A stretch of DNA of 64,000 nt from Methylocystis echinoides. Lineage in GTDB: Bacteria > Pseudomonadota > Alphaproteobacteria > Rhizobiales > Beijerinckiaceae. The stretch covers positions 124,001-188,000 of the forward strand of contig NZ_CP156085.1 of the NCBI RefSeq assembly GCF_040687965.1. The letters run 5' to 3'. This document shows positions 43,132 through 50,141 of the stretch, piece by piece. The notes beneath the pieces were generated by a model. It was not told where the DNA came from. It worked only from the letters and a program-made list of their open reading frames with translations, and made no database searches. Numbering within the stretch: the stretch's first letter is position 1; every line of letters starts with the position of its first letter. Both the position numbers and the translations under genes were made by a program.

Positions 43132-44898
43132 TTAGGCCGGTTCCCTGAGGGGCGCCGCCAGTTTGAGAAGGCGTTCGACGCCAACGGGTTCTTCCTCAAG
43201 CAGCGGCACGGCGGCGTAGCGGCGGGCATGGAGTCTCGCCACCTTCTCCACTTCGACCAGTTCGTTTTGCGCGCGCTTGCGTAGGAGAGGCGAGCGCGGA
43301 CGCGCCGCCGCCACACTGTTGTTGATGACCCATGCCCATGGTTCGATGCCGGCGCGCCGCAAATCGGCTTGCAGATTGGCCGCTTCGAGGACGGGCGTCG
43401 TTTCGGCCAAGGAGACGAAAAGGACCTTGGTACGCTTCGAATCCTGGAGCTGCATCATCGGGGTCGTGTAATGCCCGCCTTTGGCGTCGAGCATGCGAGC
43501 GACCTCACGGTGATAGGCGCCCGTCGCGTCCAACAGCAGCAGCGTATGGCCGGTTGGCGCCGTGTCCATGACCACGAATTTCTCGCCCGCCTCGCGGATG
43601 ATGCGCGAGAAAGCCTGAAAGACGGCGATTTCCTCGGTGCATGGCGAACGCAAATCCTCTTCGAGCAAAGCGCGCCCTTGGGCATCGAGCTTCGCGCCTT
43701 TCGTTCGCAGCACTTCCTGCCGGTAGCGTTCGGTCTCGGCGTGCGGATCGATACGGCTGACCGTCAGATGCGCCATGGAGCCGTGCAGCGTCTCAGTGAG
43801 ATGCGCGGCAGGGTCGGAGGTGGTGAGGTGGACCGGGAGCCCCCGCCGCGCCAGTTCGACGGCGACTGCCGCCGCCAGCGTTGTCTTGCCGACGCCGCCC
43901 TTGCCCATGAGCATGACCAGCCCATGGCCGTCAGCCGCGATGTCATCCACGAGATCGGAGAGGCTGGGGGCGCGGAGCGCGACCGGCTCTCCCGCCGCGT
44001 CCGGCTGGGGCGCGGTTTCCACAAGGAGCTGGCGCAGTGCATCGAGGCCGACGAGGTTGAACGGTTTGAGCGGCACATCATCGCGGGGCAAGGCGTGCAA
44101 CTCGTCCGGCATCGCCGCCAAAGCCGCTTGCTCGCGTCCGTAAATTGCCTTGGCGAGCGGATCGAGCGCCGCTTCCTCCTCGGGCAACAGCCCGTTGACG
44201 ATCAGAAATTGCTGGGTAAGGCCGATCGCCGCAAGCTCGCCATGGGTGCGCGCCGCTTCGCGCAGCGCCGAATTCTGGGCGCGGGCGACAAGGACGAGGC
44301 GGGTGCGTTGACCGTCTGCGAGCGCCTGCACGGCGGCGCTGTATTGCGTGCGTTGTTTTTCGAGGCCCGCGAGCGGACCAAGGCAAGACGCGTCGCCTTT
44401 CCCGGCTTCCAGAAATCCCGACCAGGCGACGGGCAACTGCAAAAGGCGAATGGTGTGGCCGGTCGGCGCGGTGTCGAAAACAATGTGGTCGTAGGACGAG
44501 GTGATTTCAGTATCGGTCAGCAACGCGGTGAATTCGTCGAAGGCGGCGATTTCGGTCGTACAGGCTCCCGAAAGCTGTTCCTCAATGCCTTTGACGACGG
44601 CCTCCGGCAGCTGGCCGCGAACCGGGCCGACGATACGGTCGCGATAGGCTTGCGCCGCCGCCTCCGGGTCGATTTCGAGGGCAAACAGCCGGGAAACATC
44701 ACTGATCGAGGTGATTTTGTTCCCGATAGAGACCCCGAAAACCTGGCCGACGTTCGACGCGGGATCGGTGCTGACCAGCAGCACTCGGCGTCCAGCCTCC
44801 GCGAGCTGGATCGCCGTGGCGCAGGCGATCGAGGTTTTGCCGACGCCACCTTTGCCCGTGAAGAAAAGGAAACGCGGCGCGCCTTCGAGAAATTTCAT
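43132..44898 (-). CDS. arsA: arsenite efflux ATPase ArsA
   Basis: A 588-residue ATPase with two homologous halves, each with a P-loop (FFTGKGGVGKT at 12-22, LMGKGGVGKTT at 330-340) and DTAPTGHT switch. The three arsenite-binding cysteines of ArsA are all present: Cys113 (SGACTTEI), Cys172 (DASCLGP) and Cys420 (SPCTEEI). It energises the arsenite exporter. It lies 26 bases before acr3 and 9 bases after arsD. Confidence 0.95.
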   Translation of the reverse strand: MKFLEGAPRFLFFTGKGGVGKTSIACATAIQLAEAGRRVLLVSTDPASNVGQVFGVSIGNKITSISDVSRLFALEIDPEAAAQAYRDRIVGPVRGQLPEAVVKGIEEQLSGACTTEIAAFDEFTALLTDTEITSSYDHIVFDTAPTGHTIRLLQLPVAWSGFLEAGKGDASCLGPLAGLEKQRTQYSAAVQALADGQRTRLVLVARAQNSALREAARTHGELAAIGLTQQFLIVNGLLPEEEAALDPLAKAIYGREQAALAAMPDELHALPRDDVPLKPFNLVGLDALRQLLVETAPQPDAAGEPVALRAPSLSDLVDDIAADGHGLVMLMGKGGVGKTTLAAAVAVELARRGLPVHLTTSDPAAHLTETLHGSMAHLTVSRIDPHAETERYRQEVLRTKGAKLDAQGRALLEEDLRSPCTEEIAVFQAFSRIIREAGEKFVVMDTAPTGHTLLLLDATGAYHREVARMLDAKGGHYTTPMMQLQDSKRTKVLFVSLAETTPVLEAANLQADLRRAGIEPWAWVINNSVAAARPRSPLLRKRAQNELVEVEKVARLHARRYAAVPLLEEEPVGVERLLKLAAPLREPA

Positions 44899-44907
44899 GG
44901 CGTTACC

Positions 44908-45267
44908 TCAGCAGCATGAGGTCTTGCCGCCGCAGCATGAGCCTTGTTGCGCTTCGGCGGCTTCCTTGACGCCTGCCCAGCGCGCCAGCTCGGCGCGGTT
45001 CGGATAACGGCCGGCAAGCGCAATGTCGCCATTGACGAGGATCAGCGGCAGCGCCTCTTGACCCGAACGCTCAAGAAAGCCTTTCACCGTGACATTGTCG
45101 GCAAAGGCCATGGGTTGCTGGGCAAGGTTGAAGCGCTCGATTTGCGCGCCGTTCTTTTTCGCCCAGTCGACATCCGCCGCGAAGGTGACAAGCGCCTGAT
45201 CGGTATCGACGCCACAAACGCCCGAGCTGCAACAAAGGGCGGGATCGAAAACGTGAATTGTGGTCAT
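44908..45267 (-). CDS. arsD: arsenite metallochaperone ArsD
   Basis: A 119-residue thioredoxin-like chaperone that hands arsenite to ArsA. Essential Cys12, Cys13 and Cys18 are present (DPALCCSSGVCG), as are the two C-terminal vicinal pairs (GSCCGG and TSCC). VKGFLERSGQEALPLILVNG is the family strand. ATG 45267. Confidence 0.95.
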   Translation of the reverse strand: MTTIHVFDPALCCSSGVCGVDTDQALVTFAADVDWAKKNGAQIERFNLAQQPMAFADNVTVKGFLERSGQEALPLILVNGDIALAGRYPNRAELARWAGVKEAAEAQQGSCCGGKTSCC

Positions 45268-45287
45268 GTGAGTCCTTCAGGAGTGGG

Positions 45288-45704
45288 TTAAGCGCCCCTG
45301 CCGGTGACGACTTCGCCATCTTCCTTGGTGAAGTCGCCAATGTCGGGGTTGGGCAGAATATCGAGCACGGCCTCGGAAGGGCGGCACAGCCGCGCGCCAT
45401 TTGGCGTTACGACGATAGGCCGATTGATGAGGATCGGGTGTTCGAGCATGAAGCCGATCAACTCGTCTTCCGTCCATTTGGGATCGGCTAGGCCGAGCGC
45501 CTCATAAGGCGTTCCCTTCTGTCGCAGCAGCTCGCGCGCGGAAATGCCCATGGCCTTAAGCAGCTCGACGAGTCGCGCGCGCGTCGGCGGGTCTTTTAGA
45601 TACTCGATGACGACCGGCTCTTCGCCGCTTTGGCGGATCATCGCCAACGTGTTGCGCGAGGTGCCGCAGGCGGGGTTGTGATAGATGGTAACAGACACCC
45701 TCAC
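45288..45704 (-). CDS. arsC: arsenate reductase, glutaredoxin-linked ArsC
   Basis: A 138-residue ArsC of the E. coli plasmid type, which reduces arsenate with glutathione and glutaredoxin. The catalytic Cys is in YHNPACGTSRNTLAMIR. The arginine-rich loop near LINRPIVVTPNGARLCRP completes the site. Its start overlaps the stop of the second, unrelated arsC by 4 bp. Confidence 0.94.
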   Translation of the reverse strand: MRVSVTIYHNPACGTSRNTLAMIRQSGEEPVVIEYLKDPPTRARLVELLKAMGISARELLRQKGTPYEALGLADPKWTEDELIGFMLEHPILINRPIVVTPNGARLCRPSEAVLDILPNPDIGDFTKEDGEVVTGRGA

Positions 45705-46228
45705 GCCTCCGTTTTGTGACCGTGGGTCGCGCCTTCCGCCTCGCCGATTTCGCGCAGGCGCGCCTTCAGCTTGAGTTTGTCAAGGCGGGCGATCGGCGTC
45801 GCCAGCAGCAGCGAAATGCGCGTCTTCAGATAACGGAAGGCAAGGTTGAAAGCGCGTTGCTTTTCGATATCCGTGCCCTCGACGGCCGCAGGGTCTTCAA
45901 TGCCCCAATGCGCGGTCATCGGTTGACCCGGCCAGATCGGGCAGACTTCGCCCGCCGCGTTGTCGCAGACGGTGAACACGAAATCCATCACCGGCGCACC
46001 GGGAGCCGCAAACTCCTCCCAATTCTTTGAGCGGAAGCCCTCGGTCGGATAGTCGTATTCCGCAAGGGTTTTAATGGCGAAGGGATTGATGACGCCTTTC
46101 GGCTGGCTCCCCGCCGAGAAGGCGTTGAAGCGCCCTGCCCCATCCTTGCGAAGAATACCCTCCGCCAAAATCGAGCGAGCGGTGTTGCCTGTGCAGAGGA
46201 AGAGGACGTTATAGACGCGTTCGGTCAT
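45701..46228 (-). CDS. arsC: arsenate reductase, low-molecular-weight phosphatase type
   Basis: A 175-residue LMW-PTP-fold reductase. P-loop LCTGNTARS (Cys12), further cysteines in FVFTVCDNAAGEVCPIW. It is longer than the usual 140 residues because of a C-terminal helical tail. Mechanistically distinct from the neighbouring Grx-type ArsC; having both side by side gives two electron routes. ATG 46228 overlaps the true arsI stop. Confidence 0.93.
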   Translation of the reverse strand: MTERVYNVLFLCTGNTARSILAEGILRKDGAGRFNAFSAGSQPKGVINPFAIKTLAEYDYPTEGFRSKNWEEFAAPGAPVMDFVFTVCDNAAGEVCPIWPGQPMTAHWGIEDPAAVEGTDIEKQRAFNLAFRYLKTRISLLLATPIARLDKLKLKARLREIGEAEGATHGHKTEA

Positions 46229-46718
46229 TTGTTGGCTCCCGTTCCAGAACAACAAGCGGCTTCAATGACTGGCGCAGCTTTGAGCCGCAGCAGGGAGAGG
46301 ACGCCCCCTTCCCGCCGGTGCGGAATCCCGCCAGCTTTTCATCGTCGCCGTAAATCGTGCTTTCGCCGGTCGTCAGGAACGACTCCCACAACAGCCCTTG
46401 CGGGTCGGAAGTCCACGCTTTCTCGGACTCGGCGTAGCAGCAGGTTGTCGCGCCTTCTTCCAGCATAGGGCGTTCGGCCTGTTGCAGGCGGCCATAGACT
46501 TCCTTCAATTCCTCGGGCGTCTCGACCTGAATCCCGAGATGATCGACGCCGGTCTTTCCGCCGCGCGCCGAGATCGCAAAATTCACGCGCGGGTCATCAA
46601 GCATCCATTTCGCGTAGTCGGGTTTGGCGACGGTCGGCTCGGCCCCGAAAAGCGCGCTGTAAAAGCGGACGGAACCCGCAAGGTCATCAACGGACACGTG
46701 CACGTGCAGGCGTTTCAT
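46209..46718 (-). CDS. arsI: ArsI/CadI-type vicinal-oxygen-chelate protein
   Basis: A VOC-fold protein with the ArsI signature: N-terminal metal His (MKRLHVHV), His60 (GVDHLGIQ), Glu112 (LLWESF) and the vicinal arsenic-binding Cys93-Cys94 (TTCCYAES). ArsI is an Fe(II) dioxygenase that cleaves the C-As bond of trivalent organoarsenicals. Near 46275 one base appears missing: the alternative frame ends KAAPVIEAACCSGTGANK with a TGA overlapping arsC by ATGA, which is clearly the native end. As written the tail is aberrant. Confidence 0.85.
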   Translation of the reverse strand: MKRLHVHVSVDDLAGSVRFYSALFGAEPTVAKPDYAKWMLDDPRVNFAISARGGKTGVDHLGIQVETPEELKEVYGRLQQAERPMLEEGATTCCYAESEKAWTSDPQGLLWESFLTTGESTIYGDDEKLAGFRTGGKGASSPCCGSKLRQSLKPLVVLEREPTNDRTRL

Positions 46719-47055
46719 GGCTTCCCTTTGGCTGGCAAGTTGAAGGAACGGCGGCCTCACAAGAGGCGGCTGCGCCTTGGCAGCAGTTTTCGGTCATGTA
46801 GGCGAGCAGCGCGTCCATAACCGGATACACCGCCGAGTAGATCAGCGACCGGCTTTCGCGCCGGAAGGTCACAAGGTCCGCGTGTTTGAGCTGGCTAAGG
46901 TGAAAGGACAGCGTCGCGGGCGGCAGGCCAAGCCGTTCGCCGATTTGTCCCGCAGGAAGCCCCTCCGGCCCCGCCTGCATGAGCAGCCGGAAAATATCGA
47001 GGCGGGTCTCGTGACCGAGAGCGACTAGGGCGGCGATGGCTTCTTGCTTTTCCAT
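46687..47055 (-). CDS. arsR: arsenic repressor ArsR
   Basis: A 122-residue winged-helix repressor (LGHETRLDIFRLLMQAG, GLPPATLSFHLSQLKHADLV). It lacks the classical ELCVC arsenite site in the recognition helix and instead has C-terminal Cys91-Cys92 and Cys99, the arrangement of the Acidithiobacillus-type ArsR. It starts the operon arsR-arsI-arsC-arsC-arsD-arsA-acr3 and overlaps arsI by 32 bases. Its start codon is inside the operator. Confidence 0.92.
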   Translation of the reverse strand: MEKQEAIAALVALGHETRLDIFRLLMQAGPEGLPAGQIGERLGLPPATLSFHLSQLKHADLVTFRRESRSLIYSAVYPVMDALLAYMTENCCQGAAASCEAAVPSTCQPKGSHETPARARVR

Positions 47056-47067
47056 ATTTCAAATATG
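47053..47067. promoter_or_regulatory. probable ArsR operator
   Basis: Perfect 15-bp palindrome CATATTTCAAATATG. Its left end is the arsR start codon (minus strand), so bound ArsR would block initiation directly. The mRNA leader must be very short. Confidence 0.65.
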
Positions 47068-47108
47068 ATGGAAACGTTGGACGCGTCAAGAGCTCGCAAG
47101 CCATGCTC

Positions 47109-47336
47109 CTATGCGCTTGAGCAACATCCGGCGGGGCGCCGATGCTCGCGAGCTTCCTGAACCGGCGGACACGGAACGTCGCCATAGGAGCAAAACACGC
47201 AGCAGTCCCCAGCCTTTGGTTTGAGCAGCGCTCCGCAGCCCTTGCATTCATAGAAGAACTGGCATGCGTCCGTCGGCATCGTCTCGGCCGACTGGCGCCC
47301 GCAGGACGGACAGGTGATCACTGAGACGAGTCGCAT
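47109..47336 (-). CDS. GDCCVFCSYG-motif zinc-ribbon protein
   Basis: A 75-residue cysteine-rich protein: ITCPSCGR, YECKGCGALLKPKAGDCCVF, CSYGDVPCPP and a terminal CC. It is the GDCCVxCSYG protein that often accompanies merT. Function unknown; a cytosolic Hg(II) or zinc binder is plausible. Its ATG shares one base with the merT stop (TGATG), so the two are coupled. Confidence 0.88.
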   Translation of the reverse strand: MRLVSVITCPSCGRQSAETMPTDACQFFYECKGCGALLKPKAGDCCVFCSYGDVPCPPVQEAREHRRPAGCCSSA

Positions 47337-47692
47337 CAGCGGCCCCGCATCAGCTTGAGCAACGCGGGGTCGATGTAGCCCCAGCTTGCCGCCGCGAGAA
47401 CGATGGCCGAAGCACAGATAAGCAGCGCCAGGGTTGAGCGGGATCGTTCGGGCGACGCGCAGCTTTCGCCCGAGGCGCACGCAACAGGACGTTTCAGCCC
47501 CCACGCGCCCCAGCCGCCGACAATCGCCAGGGCGCTGATCAGCAGAAATGGCGTTCGCCATTCCGCAACCGTCTCAAGCCCACCGAGAACGCCCGCGCTG
47601 GCACCGAGCGCGGCGAGCCCGAGCGGGATGGCGCAGCACGAAGATGCGACAACCGCGGCGAATCCGGCGACGAGCCCAAGGCGGCGAACCAT
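47336..47692 (-). CDS. merT: mercuric transport protein MerT
   Basis: A 118-residue inner-membrane Hg(II) carrier with three hydrophobic segments. The vicinal pair is Cys19-Cys20 (ASSCCAIPLG) in TM1 and a second Cys pair lies in the loop KRPVACASGESCASPE. A frame upstream starting at ATG 47766 (MTINDTAQETTPADSAPANL then ASQKWFAALG) runs into this one if one base is restored in a G-run near 47670. The native protein is thus probably about 143 residues and frameshifted here. ATG 47692 is the fallback start. Confidence 0.85.
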   Translation of the reverse strand: MVRRLGLVAGFAAVVASSCCAIPLGLAALGASAGVLGGLETVAEWRTPFLLISALAIVGGWGAWGLKRPVACASGESCASPERSRSTLALLICASAIVLAAASWGYIDPALLKLMRGR

Positions 47693-47801
47693 TTTTGCGA
47701 AGCTGCCAGGTTCGCGGGAGCCGAATCGGCTGGCGTTGTTTCTTGCGCTGTGTCGTTAATGGTCATGGCTCGCTCTTGCTTGATCGTCGGGGTATCCTGC
47801 A

Positions 47802-47820
47802 CCCCGTAGCGACTACGGGG
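47802..47820. promoter_or_regulatory. MerR operator
   Basis: Perfect dyad CCCCGTAG-CGA-CTACGGGG in the merT/merR divergent gap. Read toward merT, it sits between a -35-like TTGCCC and a -10-like AGGATA about 20 bp apart. This is the overlong spacer that MerR untwists on binding Hg(II). Confidence 0.75.
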
Positions 47821-47836
47821 GCAAGAGGAACAATCC

Positions 47837-48271
47837 GTGAAATCCTTGACCATCGGGCAGCTCGCGGCGGCGGCGGGCGTCAATCTCGAGACCGTGCGCT
47901 ATTACGAGCGTATCAAACTCATGCCGCCGCCCGCCCGAACGGCGAGCGGATACCGCGCCTACGAACAAGCTCATATTCGCAGGCTCGCCTTCATCCGCCG
48001 GGCCCGCGAGCTTGGCTTCAGCATCGAGCAAATCCGCGCCCTGCTGGCGCTCGCCGAGCCGTCCCGCGCCTCCTGTGCGGACGTGAGAGACATTGCGCGG
48101 ACACATCTCGACGAGGTGCGGGCGGAACTCGCAGACCTCGCCAGACTGGAGCGAATTCTCGCGGAGACAATCTCTCGCTGTTCCGGCGATCCCGCCCCGC
48201 CATGTCCCGTGCTGAATATGCTGGCAACGTCGGGCCTAGGCCAAGAAAAGCGCACGGCCAAGAAAGTGTGA
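47837..48271 (+). CDS. merR: mercury-responsive regulator MerR
   Basis: A 144-residue MerR. The HTH is LTIGQLAAAAGVNLETVRYY, the dimer helix follows, and the three Hg(II) ligands are present: Cys80 (RASCADV), Cys115 (ISRCSGD) and Cys123 (PPCPVL). The binding loop is one residue shorter than in Tn501 MerR. It is divergent from merT. No merA or merP was found in the window. Confidence 0.92.
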   Translation: MKSLTIGQLAAAAGVNLETVRYYERIKLMPPPARTASGYRAYEQAHIRRLAFIRRARELGFSIEQIRALLALAEPSRASCADVRDIARTHLDEVRAELADLARLERILAETISRCSGDPAPPCPVLNMLATSGLGQEKRTAKKV

Positions 48272-48349
48272 GCGCTCGAGGTGAATGGAGGACGCGATAG
48301 ATATGCGTCCCGCCGCGAACGCCGTGGCCGGGACGCGGCGGCCCAGCCT

Positions 48350-48626
48350 CGAGCAGCACGAAGTCTCGCCGGACGCCTCGTCCAGCTGGGCGCAACGAAA
48401 GCGCGCGCCAATGGGTCTCGGCAATATCGACTTCAGGGCGGAGGACATGCTGGCGCTCGGCATTCCAGACGCCAGCTTGATGCCTGGTCTGCGTCTTGGG
48501 ATTTTCTTCGTGCCCGATATGGTTGCCGCCACAAGAGAGCTTTGGCGCATAGTCCGCCCCGGCGGACGGCTCGCCATCACGGCATGGGGCCCCGGCCTGT
48601 TCGAACCCGCCAAAAGCGCCGGCATC
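48350..48626 (+). pseudogene. methyltransferase fragment, inverted relative of 41.2-41.8 kb
   Basis: Middle part of the same UbiE/ArsM-like family: AGRLVQLGATKARA, GLGNIDFRAEDMLALGIPDA, PDMVAATRELWRIVRPGGRL and AWGPGLFEPA, with a frame change near 48410. Both ends are lost. It lies on the strand opposite to the copy at 41213-41803, on the far side of the ars-mer genes. Confidence 0.7.
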
Positions 48627-48779
48627 ACCAGAAAACACCAACCAGCGCAAAAGGTTAGACACAAAGTTCCTAAGATTACGCATGCCACTCTACCTAACAC
48701 CCAACCCGCATTTGGCATGGCTTGGCCCCGGCTTTGCTCGTAGCGACATAGTCTGACGGCTATAACAACAGGAGCGCCG

Positions 48780-49595
48780 ATGCGCGGCCCCGCCAACCAA
48801 ATCAAAATGTCAGATGCGACAAGCCTTGCCATGGCCTTTGGCGGCGGCGCTCTCATTGGCGGGCTCGGCGGTCTCATCGGACTTGGAGGAGCCGAATTTC
48901 GACTGCCGCTGCTCATCAGTGTATTCGCATTTTCGGGGCTTGAAGCAGTCATCCTCAATAAGGCCATGAGCCTCATTGTCGTCGCCTTCGCGCTGCCTTT
49001 TCGATCGAGCTCCGTCCCCTTCGGAGAAGTTGCGGGAAATTGGCCCGCCATCATCAACCTGCTTACTGGCAGCCTCCTCGGCGCATGGCTTGGCGCGGGT
49101 TGGGCGACACGGCTGAGCCACAAAGAGCTCTATCGCGTTATCGCGGTCCTGCTCGTTTTGATTGCCATTGCTTTGGTGTTCGGCCACAACGCGGCCAATG
49201 CGGCTCCCGCGTTAACCGGTGTTGCGCAGATGCTGACCGGCGTTGTCGCCGGCTTTGCGATCGGCGTCGTCGCGTCGCTTCTGGGGGTCGCTGGCGGCGA
49301 GCTGCTCATTCCGACGCTGGTCTTACTCTTCGGCGCGGACATCAAGCTTGCAGGCAGTCTCTCGCTTGCCGTGAGTTTGCCCACCATGATCGTTGCTTTC
49401 ACACGCTACAGCCGCGACAGAAGCTTCGCCGTTATGAGGAACAATCGCAGATTCGTCCTTGCCATGGCGACGGGATCCATCGCCGGGAGCTTTATCGGCG
49501 GGCAGATGTTGGGCTTCGTCCCAAGCTCCATGCTCTTGCCGTTGTTGGCGACCATCTTGGTTGTTTCCGCAGTGAAGGTCTGGCGGCATCAATAG
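48780..49595 (+). CDS. TauE/SafE (TSUP)-family permease
   Basis: A 271-residue membrane protein of the sulfite exporter TauE/SafE family, with about eight hydrophobic segments in two related halves (GLIGLGGAEFRLPLLI and LLGVAGGELLIPTLVLLFG). Typical substrates are sulfite or sulfoacetate; here unknown. ATG 48780 has AGGAG upstream. It is not operonic with neighbours. Confidence 0.88.
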   Translation: MRGPANQIKMSDATSLAMAFGGGALIGGLGGLIGLGGAEFRLPLLISVFAFSGLEAVILNKAMSLIVVAFALPFRSSSVPFGEVAGNWPAIINLLTGSLLGAWLGAGWATRLSHKELYRVIAVLLVLIAIALVFGHNAANAAPALTGVAQMLTGVVAGFAIGVVASLLGVAGGELLIPTLVLLFGADIKLAGSLSLAVSLPTMIVAFTRYSRDRSFAVMRNNRRFVLAMATGSIAGSFIGGQMLGFVPSSMLLPLLATILVVSAVKVWRHQ

Positions 49596-49640
49596 CCCGG
49601 ATGGCGCCGTCGAATCGCTGCCTACTCGGCGACTTCTCCC

Positions 49641-49886
49641 TCAGCAGGACCAAACCCACTGGCCATACGACCAGCGCCAGCAGGCGCCGCCGTGCCCGCC
49701 CGGCCATCCGTAAGGCGGCACGTAGTAACCGCTGCCCCGCCAGCCGTAGCCGCCATCCCAAGCCCTGCGCCCACCCCAAACGCCTCCCCGCCAATCGCAA
49801 CAGCGGTATCCATCCCAGGCGAGTGCCGGGACCGGCGGCAGCGGAGCGCCGGCTAATAGCGCAGCGCAGCAAATCTTCTTGATCAT
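49641..49886 (-). CDS. small secreted Gly/Trp/Tyr-rich cysteine protein
   Basis: An 81-residue protein. The signal peptide is MIKKICCAALLAGAPLPPVP, ending ALA. The mature 55 residues are extremely rich in Gly, Trp, Tyr, Arg and Cys (DGYRCCDWRGGVWGGRRAWD, then YYVPPYGWPGGHGG and CWRWSYGQWVWSC). Small proteins of this type are seen in rhizobial genomes without known role. ATG 49886 has GAGGAAA upstream. The aromatic and cysteine density suggests a cell-surface or metal-binding polypeptide (inference). Confidence 0.65.
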   Translation of the reverse strand: MIKKICCAALLAGAPLPPVPALAWDGYRCCDWRGGVWGGRRAWDGGYGWRGSGYYVPPYGWPGGHGGACWRWSYGQWVWSC

Positions 49887-50141
49887 CGTTTTCCTCAATC
49901 AGTTAGGCGGGCGCGGCCTTGGCATCCGTCGGCAAACACGCTTTCTTAGCCGATGGATGCTCGGAGCGGACCCAGGCCAAGCTTCGATCTCCGACCACGT
50001 AGAGACCGGCACTGCGTCCACTCAGTAACCCACATGCGAATGAGCTCCTTCTTTCCCCCCATGTCCTTCTGGCTTCTTCAATGGGCGCCTTCGAACCTGT
50101 CCGCCTCCCGAAATGAAGCTCCTCTCCAAGCAGAGGAGATC

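Noticed and set aside
43369-44919. 516-codon plus-strand open frame opposite arsA
   Set aside because: Shadow of the high-GC arsA gene; composition is Arg/Glu/Gly-rich without any family features, while arsA has all motifs.
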